19,987 nt of DNA from positions 1 to 19,987 of the forward strand of contig JASBUE010000294.1 of NCBI GenBank assembly GCA_030148045.1. Direction: 5' to 3'. Shown here in pieces: positions 15,677 through 19,987 of the stretch. Every line of letters starts with the position of its first letter. The stretch's first letter is position 1. A program made the translations under genes and the position numbers. This DNA comes from Candidatus Tenderia sp. Lineage in GTDB: Bacteria; Pseudomonadota; Gammaproteobacteria; Tenderiales; Tenderiaceae. The notes beneath the pieces were generated by a model, which saw nothing but the letters and a program-made list of their open reading frames with translations, was not told where the DNA came from and made no database searches.

Positions 15677-16846
15677 TTACTGCCTCAAAAACTGTCGCAG
15701 CCGGCCAACGCCTTCTTCGAGCCGCGCCAGCGAGGTGGTATAGGCAAAGCGCACATGACGCTCCGGTTGATTAACGCCGAAATCCTTGCCCGGGGTGACG
15801 GCCACGCCCGACTCTTCCAGCAACTTGAGGCAGAAGCCGTAACTGTCGTCGGTAAAGCGGCTGCAGTCGGCATAGAGATAAAACGCCCCCTCAGGCGTTA
15901 CCGGAATGTCGAAACCAAGCTGCTGCAACGCCGGCAGCAAATAGTCGCGGCGTTGCTGAAAGATCCGGCGACGCCGCTCCAGAATCCCCAATGTCTCATG
16001 CTCGAAGGCCGCCAGCGCGGCGTATTGGGCGGGAGTCGGGGCCGAAAGAAAGATGTTTTGCGCCACCCGGTCCAGGGCATCCACGTAGGCCTCGGGCGCC
16101 ACCAGCCAGCCGAGCCGCCAGCCGGTCATGCCGAAGAATTTGGAGAAACTGTTGATGACAAACACATCTTCACTGACAGCCAAAGCGCTCTCTTCTTTGA
16201 TGCCATAGGTGAGTCCGTGGTAGATCTCATCCACCAAAAGATGACCGCCCCACCTGGCGACGAAATCAGCCAGGGCCCGCATCGCCGCCTTGGGGATCAG
16301 TGTGCCGGTGGGGTTGGCGGGCGAAGCCACCATTACGGCCTTGGTCCGCTCGCGCCAATGCTGTTGCAAATGCGCGGCGGTGAGCTGAAATCCGCCGGCG
16401 GCATCCACCGGCACGGAGACGCTCTCCCCTTCAACCAGGCGGACGAAATTGCGATTGCAAGGATAACCGGGATCGGCCATCAATACCTGCTCCCCCGGAT
16501 TGATCAGCACCGCCATCAACAGTTGCAGCGCACCCGATGAGCCGGGCGTGATGACGATGCGCCCGGGGTCGACTTGCACGCCGTAATGACTCTGATAGTA
16601 GTGACTGATGGCCCGGCGCAACTCCGGCAGCCCCCTGGCCGGCGTGTAGTGATGCCGGCCTGATTGCAGCGCTTCGATGCCAGCCTGGACGATGGGGGCG
16701 GGCGTGTCAAAGTCCGGCTCGCCGATCTCCATGTGGACAATGTCGCGTCCCTGCGCCTCCAGCTCACGCGCCCGCGCCAGCAAGGCCATGACATGAAACG
16801 GCTCGATGGCTGCCATGCGCTTGGCAATGGATGGCTGTTTAGCCAT
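15677..16846 (-). CDS. PLP-dependent class I/II aminotransferase
   Basis: This is a cytoplasmic fold-type I aminotransferase of the aspartate/alanine aminotransferase superfamily, 389 residues long, a normal length. Visible landmarks are IGEPDFDTPAPI at 41-52, the substrate and PLP region YTPARGLPELR at 67-77, PGSSGALQ at 101-108, ANPTGT with N178, VDEIYHGLTY with D206, the Schiff-base lysine K236 in SFSKFFGMTGWRLGW, and the carboxylate-binding Arg near 366 in HVRFAY. The substrate cannot be read from sequence; alanine, aspartate or aromatic amino acids are all possible. The ATG overlaps the end of cbbY by 8 bases, which strongly suggests translational coupling. The stop is TAA. Confidence 0.9.
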   Translation of the reverse strand: MAKQPSIAKRMAAIEPFHVMALLARARELEAQGRDIVHMEIGEPDFDTPAPIVQAGIEALQSGRHHYTPARGLPELRRAISHYYQSHYGVQVDPGRIVITPGSSGALQLLMAVLINPGEQVLMADPGYPCNRNFVRLVEGESVSVPVDAAGGFQLTAAHLQQHWRERTKAVMVASPANPTGTLIPKAAMRALADFVARWGGHLLVDEIYHGLTYGIKEESALAVSEDVFVINSFSKFFGMTGWRLGWLVAPEAYVDALDRVAQNIFLSAPTPAQYAALAAFEHETLGILERRRRIFQQRRDYLLPALQQLGFDIPVTPEGAFYLYADCSRFTDDSYGFCLKLLEESGVAVTPGKDFGVNQPERHVRFAYTTSLARLEEGVGRLRQFLRQ

Positions 16847-17609
16847 GTTCGGCCCGGTGCAGGGCGCGCACCATGTCCAGGTTTACATGGGTATAACCCA
16901 GCGCATCACCGCGCTGCACGGTGAAAGGCTCATCCGGTTCACCCATCTGATCGAGCACGATGGCGGCGCCGGTAAAATCATCATCGGCGGTATAGCCGTT
17001 GGTGGTGACGACGGTGGTCAGGCGTGCCTGGTGCGAAGAACGAATGCCGTTGTAGGAATCCTCGAAGGCGACGCACTGCTCGGGGGCCAGGTTCATCTCT
17101 TCCATCACATAATGATAGATGTCGTGAGCCGGTTTTTTCAGCGGCACGATATCGCCGGCACCAATCACCTCGAACCAGTCGATCGAATCAGCGCCCAGGG
17201 TATAGCTCAGCAGCGCCGTGACATTTTCCGGCGTGGTGGTGGTGGCGATGGCCAGACGCACGCCGGCGTCCTTGGCCTCGTTGATCAGACGTTCCACGCC
17301 GGGGCGCAACGGGATGGCCCCTTCCGACATCAGCTTGGTATAAAAGCTGGTCTTGGCCGCGTGCAGACCGGCGACGAATTCATCGAAGTTACCCGGCCTT
17401 TTGAAATCGGCGTTGTATTTGTCGAGATAGAAGCGAATCCGCTCCTTGCCGCCGGTGACCGCCAGCAACTCACCGTAGAGCGCCGGACTCCACTCCCACT
17501 CCAGTCCCGCCTCCTCGAATGCCAGATTGAAGGCGACGCGATGACCGTCGCGCTCGGTGTCGGCCAAGGTGCCGTCGACATCGAAAATCAGTGCCGCTAA
17601 TTCGCTCAT
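16839..17609 (-). CDS. cbbY: HAD-superfamily phosphatase, CbbY type
   Basis: CbbY proteins are HAD phosphatases that remove xylulose-1,5-bisphosphate, a misfire product that inhibits RuBisCO. The 256-residue protein has the nucleophile and acid D10 and D12 in FDVDGTLADTE, the CbbY-typical SPALYGELLAVTGGKER at 41-57, motif II IATTTTPENV at 121-130, the motif III lysine in LKKPAHDIY around 158-165, and metal-binding E183 and D184 in EDSYNGIRSS. I chose the ATG at 17609 because GAAAGG precedes it and the HAD motif follows at normal distance; an in-frame upstream ATG at 17663 would add 18 unlikely residues. It is the first gene of the run with the aminotransferase and the MscS-like gene. No RuBisCO gene is in view, so a related sugar-phosphate substrate is possible. 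Confidence 0.85.
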   Translation of the reverse strand: MSELAALIFDVDGTLADTERDGHRVAFNLAFEEAGLEWEWSPALYGELLAVTGGKERIRFYLDKYNADFKRPGNFDEFVAGLHAAKTSFYTKLMSEGAIPLRPGVERLINEAKDAGVRLAIATTTTPENVTALLSYTLGADSIDWFEVIGAGDIVPLKKPAHDIYHYVMEEMNLAPEQCVAFEDSYNGIRSSHQARLTTVVTTNGYTADDDFTGAAIVLDQMGEPDEPFTVQRGDALGYTHVNLDMVRALHRAEHG

Positions 17610-17706
17610 ACTGAAATACCTTTCATTTAAGTCAAATTCCTGGGGTCGGCATTTTAACATCAATCAGATGCGATTAACCCTTTGAACTGAAATGCCTTTT
17701 TGTTTT

Positions 17707-17743
17707 CCCTGGCAATCTCCGCCAGGGCAATTCTCTATTGCCT
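17707..17743 (+). promoter_or_regulatory. Repeat cluster overlapping the dksA -35 (possible operator)
   Basis: CCCTGGC (17707-17713) and GCCAGGG (17721-17727) form a perfect 7-base inverted repeat. A second inverted repeat, GGCAAT (17726-17731) and ATTGCC (17737-17742), covers the -35 box, and another GGCAAT lies at 17711-17716. No T run follows in either direction, so this is not an ordinary terminator. A regulator-binding site is an inference. Confidence 0.4.
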
Positions 17744-17766
17744 CGCCAGCTGATTTCTAGTATATA
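17738..17766 (+). promoter_or_regulatory. Promoter for dksA
   Basis: TTGCCT (17738-17743) and TATATA (17761-17766) are separated by exactly 17 bases, giving a leader of about 30 bases before the ATG. This is the best-formed sigma-70 type promoter in the window. Confidence 0.6.
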
Positions 17767-17801
17767 TTCGGGTCTTTATGTTCGGGCACTAGGAGAAGGG
17801 A

Positions 17802-18428
17802 ATGTCCCCAAAGAAAGCTAGCGCAAAGAAAGCGGCGCCGAAGAAAAAGGCCACCGCCAAGAAGAAGGTCGTCACAAAGAAAAAAGCCGCGACCAGCAGC
17901 AAGGCCGCCCCCAAGAAAAAGGCAGCTGCACCCAAGAGAAAAACAGCTGCCAAGAAAACGACGACCAAGAAGATGAGTGCCGCCGAGGCCAAGGCACGCG
18001 CCGACAAGCTGCTGCAGGGATTTGGTAATTTCGAACCCTACCAGCCGAAAAAGGGCGAGGCGTACATGAATGACGACCAGGTCGTTCATTTTCGCCAAAT
18101 CCTGACGGCCTGGAAACACGCCCTGATGGAGGAAGTGGACCGCACCGTGCAGCATATGCAGGATGAGGCGGCCAATTTCCCCGATCCCAACGACCGCGCC
18201 AGTCAGGAATCCGATTTCACCATGGAGCTGCGCACCCGCGACCGCGAGCGCAAACTGATCAAGAAGATCGAGGAATCCCTCAAGATGCTCGACAACGAAA
18301 ACTACGGCTATTGCGAAAGCTGCGGTGTGGAGATCGGCATCCGCCGCCTCGAGGCGCGCCCCACTGCGACCCTGTGTATCGACTGCAAGACACTGGATGA
18401 AATCCGCGAAAAACAGAAAGGGGGCTAA
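17802..18428 (+). CDS. dksA: RNA polymerase-binding transcription factor DksA with Lys/Ala-rich N-terminal tail
   Basis: DksA enters the RNA polymerase secondary channel and, with ppGpp, retunes transcription in the stringent response. The core from about residue 77 (FEPYQPKKGEAYMN) is nearly identical to E. coli DksA. The coiled-coil tip acids are D128 and D131 in FPDPNDRA, and the zinc finger cysteines are C171, C174, C192 and C195. The protein is 208 residues, against 151 in E. coli, because residues 1-57 form a histone H1-like tail with 23 Lys and 1 Arg, plus Ala, Pro and Thr. AGGAGAAGGGA just before the ATG at 17802 supports the long form; the internal ATG at 17973 has no comparable ribosome site. 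It stands alone, with its own promoter and a terminator overlapping its stop codon. Confidence 0.95.
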   Translation: MSPKKASAKKAAPKKKATAKKKVVTKKKAATSSKAAPKKKAAAPKRKTAAKKTTTKKMSAAEAKARADKLLQGFGNFEPYQPKKGEAYMNDDQVVHFRQILTAWKHALMEEVDRTVQHMQDEAANFPDPNDRASQESDFTMELRTRDRERKLIKKIEESLKMLDNENYGYCESCGVEIGIRRLEARPTATLCIDCKTLDEIREKQKGG

Positions 18429-18445
18429 AGCCCCTTTTTATTTTG
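18417..18445 (+). terminator. Terminator between dksA and the DUF3579 gene, probably bidirectional
   Basis: GGGGC (18421-18425) pairs with GCCCC (18430-18434) around a TAAA loop, extended by A-T pairs and followed by TTTTTATTTT. The loop contains the dksA stop codon. Read on the minus strand, the same hairpin is followed by CTTTCTGTTTTT, so it could also end the convergent DUF3579 transcript. Confidence 0.8.
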
Positions 18446-18462
18446 TCCCTTAAGACGGCGCC

Positions 18463-18789
18463 CTAGCCTGTTTTTACGCCTGACTGTTGCTCCAGTTCAG
18501 TGATTTTGGATTCGCAGACCTGATTCATCTGCAAACGGTTGGCGCGGACGAACTGCATGATATAGTCGAACGCGGCGGGATTGGTCTCCTTGAGAGAATT
18601 TTCCACCACCAGGCACTTCTCGCCCTCGACCATACTCGGCCGCACGGCGTTCGAGTAATGCAGACGATGATCCTTGCCGAAACTCGCCATTGTCGTTGAG
18701 ATGCGCTCGATCCAGTCACTGGGGCGAAATCTGCAACCTTCCTCGGTCACGCTCCGAATCACAAGTTTACAACCAGTTTTCAATTCCAT
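18463..18789 (-). CDS. DUF3579 family protein
   Basis: The function is unknown. The 108-residue protein matches what I know of the DUF3579 family of beta- and gammaproteobacteria: LVIRSVTEEGCRFRPSDWIERI at about 9-30, FGKDHRLHYSNAVRPSMVEGEKCLVVEN at about 37-64, and AFDYIMQFVRANRL at 73-86. It has no signal peptide or membrane segment and is probably cytoplasmic. I chose the ATG at 18789, just before the family-like region, with a weak AGGTAG upstream. The frame stays open upstream to ATGs at 18894 and 18966, giving up to 167 residues, but that added sequence does not look like the family. It ends on TAG. It converges with dksA and diverges from acs. Confidence 0.75.
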   Translation of the reverse strand: MELKTGCKLVIRSVTEEGCRFRPSDWIERISTTMASFGKDHRLHYSNAVRPSMVEGEKCLVVENSLKETNPAAFDYIMQFVRANRLQMNQVCESKITELEQQSGVKTG

Positions 18790-18903
18790 TTTATGACTAC
18801 CTAGCCAGGACCGCCCGCCTGGGGCAATCCTGAATTTGTGGGTGGTTCCAAGGAGTTTAACTACCGTTGCTATCGGCAAGTCAGTGACATTCATTAAGTG
18901 AGT

Positions 18904-18935
18904 ATTATACAACGAAGCCCCCTCGGGTTGGTCAA
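18904..18935 (-). promoter_or_regulatory. Candidate promoter for the DUF3579 gene
   Basis: On the minus strand a perfect TATAAT (18909-18904) lies downstream of TTGACC (18935-18930), but the spacing of 20 bases is longer than ideal. Using the 18789 start, the transcript would have a leader of about 110 bases; using 18894, it would be nearly leaderless. Confidence 0.35.
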
Positions 18936-19029
18936 TACCCTTCCAGAAAATAGTGCGGTTCCGCATAATAGGGCAATCGCGTGATCTGAGGCAGGCGAAT
19001 TTTCGAAACCATTACACTTGGGAGGATTC

Positions 19030-19987
19030 ATGAGCGTCGAAAAAATCGACTCGGTACTCCAGGAAGAGCGTTTGTTTCACCCTTCCTCCGACTTTGTTCA
19101 GGCGGCCAATCTCAACGATCCCGACGCCCTGGCGGCGCTGCGGCACCAGGCCGAGGAGGATTACGAGGGCTTCTGGGGGGAACACGCCCGCCGCGAGATC
19201 GACTGGCATACCCCCTTTGGCACCATTTTGGATCAAAGCAACGCCCCCCACTACCAATGGTTCAACGACGGCCGACTCAATGTCTCCTATAACTGTCTGG
19301 ACCGCCACCTGGAAACCCGAGGCGAGCACACCGCCATCATTTTTGAAGGTGAACAGCACGACATCAAGACCCTCAGCTACCGCGAGCTGCACGCCCAGGT
19401 CTGCACCTTCGCCAATGCCCTCAAGGCCCAGGGCATCGGCAAAGGCGATCGCGTGGTCATCTACATGCCCATGACCCCCGAGGCGGTGGTAGCCATGCAG
19501 GCCTGCGCCCGCATCGGCGCCATTCACTCGGTGGTATTCGGAGGCTTCTCGGCCGAATCGCTCAAGGACCGTATCGAGGACGCCGGCGCCCGGCTGCTGA
19601 TCACCGCCGACGGCGGCAACCGCGGCGGCAAGATCGTCGACTTGAAACAGGCCGCCAACAAGGCGCTGGCCCACGGCTGTCCCAGCATCGAACGGGTGGT
19701 GGTCTTCAAACGCACCGGGCACGACGTGGATTTCGATCCGGCGCGCGACATCTGGTGGCATGATGCCATCGAGAGCATGGACAATGTCTGCGAACCCGAG
19801 TGGGTCGAGGCCGAGCACCCCCTATTCCTTTTATACACCTCCGGCTCCACCGGCAAGCCCAAGGGTATCCAGCACGCCAGTGGCGGCTACCTGCTGGGCG
19901 CCGTCCTCACCATGAAGTGGGTCTTCGATATCAAGGAAGACGACATCTACTGGTGTACCGCTGATGTGGGCTGGATCACCGGTCACA
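19030..19987 (+). CDS. acs: Acetyl-CoA synthetase, AMP-forming (3' truncated)
   Basis: Acs activates acetate to acetyl-CoA through an acetyl-AMP intermediate in the cytoplasm. The window holds the first 319 codons of about 650. Visible family landmarks are FWGEHARREIDWHTPF near 53-68, YNCLDRHLE near 94-102, CARIGAIHSVVFGGFSAESLKDRI near 159-182, ITADGG near 193-198, and the AMP-binding loop YTSGSTGKPKG at 269-279, followed by CTADVGWITGH at the window edge. The ATG at 19030 is preceded by GGGAGGATTC, a strong ribosome site. It diverges from the DUF3579 gene. A CATAAT at 18964-18969 could be a -10, but no good -35 accompanies it. The frame is open to the end of the window. Confidence 0.96.
   Translation, partial: MSVEKIDSVLQEERLFHPSSDFVQAANLNDPDALAALRHQAEEDYEGFWGEHARREIDWHTPFGTILDQSNAPHYQWFNDGRLNVSYNCLDRHLETRGEHTAIIFEGEQHDIKTLSYRELHAQVCTFANALKAQGIGKGDRVVIYMPMTPEAVVAMQACARIGAIHSVVFGGFSAESLKDRIEDAGARLLITADGGNRGGKIVDLKQAANKALAHGCPSIERVVVFKRTGHDVDFDPARDIWWHDAIESMDNVCEPEWVEAEHPLFLLYTSGSTGKPKGIQHASGGYLLGAVLTMKWVFDIKEDDIYWCTADVGWITGH

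Noticed and set aside
17707..17727. CCCTGGC/GCCAGGG hairpin as a terminator
   Set aside because: No T run follows it in either direction, and it lies upstream of both divergent genes rather than downstream of either.
1..19987. Mobile element, CRISPR array, or defence system
   Set aside because: I looked for transposase or integrase motifs, regularly spaced repeats and known defence domains and found none. Gene content and order are typical core chromosome.

Overview
This window reads as ordinary, dense chromosome from a GC-rich gammaproteobacterium. The evidence is an SMC (not MukB) condensin, the proteobacterial-specific ZipA, a DksA whose core is nearly identical to the E. coli protein, CysZ, a short-type QueF, and a MutL that carries an endonuclease motif. 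A D-ribulose kinase and a CbbY-type phosphatase hint at a CO2-fixing (RuBisCO-using) lineage, but neither proves it. I see no insertion sequence, phage gene, CRISPR array, tRNA or rRNA.

Layout. 1-1101 (+): 3' part of a metal-efflux type permease. 1098-9387 (-): a long housekeeping block, transcribed smc > zipA > tsaE > amiB/C > mutL, meeting the permease tail to tail. 9388-9528: divergent control region containing a terminator-like hairpin. 9529-11933 (+): queF, D-ribulose kinase and cysZ, packed with no gaps. 12057-13823 (+): DEAD-box RNA helicase deaD with its own extended -10 promoter and a strong terminator. 13926-17609 (-): cbbY, an aminotransferase and a divergent MscS-like membrane protein. 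17802-18428 (+): dksA with a long Lys/Ala-rich N-terminal tail. 18463-18789 (-): a DUF3579 protein. 19030 to the end (+): 5' half of acetyl-CoA synthetase. No gene-free stretch exceeds about 240 bases.

The most unusual observation is that two conserved housekeeping genes in the same block, mutL and smc, are each interrupted by one in-frame TAG. The reading frame and protein similarity continue undisturbed on both sides, with no frameshift or decay. In mutL the TAG replaces a position that is Gln in E. coli MutL. In smc it lies in the linker before the C-terminal ATPase half, and the downstream piece has no nearby start codon. Possible explanations are UAG suppression or recoding, two real nonsense mutations (perhaps in a mutator lineage), or base errors in the assembly. 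The sequence alone cannot decide. Three genes here (mutL, cysZ, DUF3579) also appear to end on TAG, so a complete reassignment is unlikely.

The other noteworthy features are the histone-like tail on DksA, an inverted repeat over the dksA -35 box, and a terminator hairpin in front of queF.
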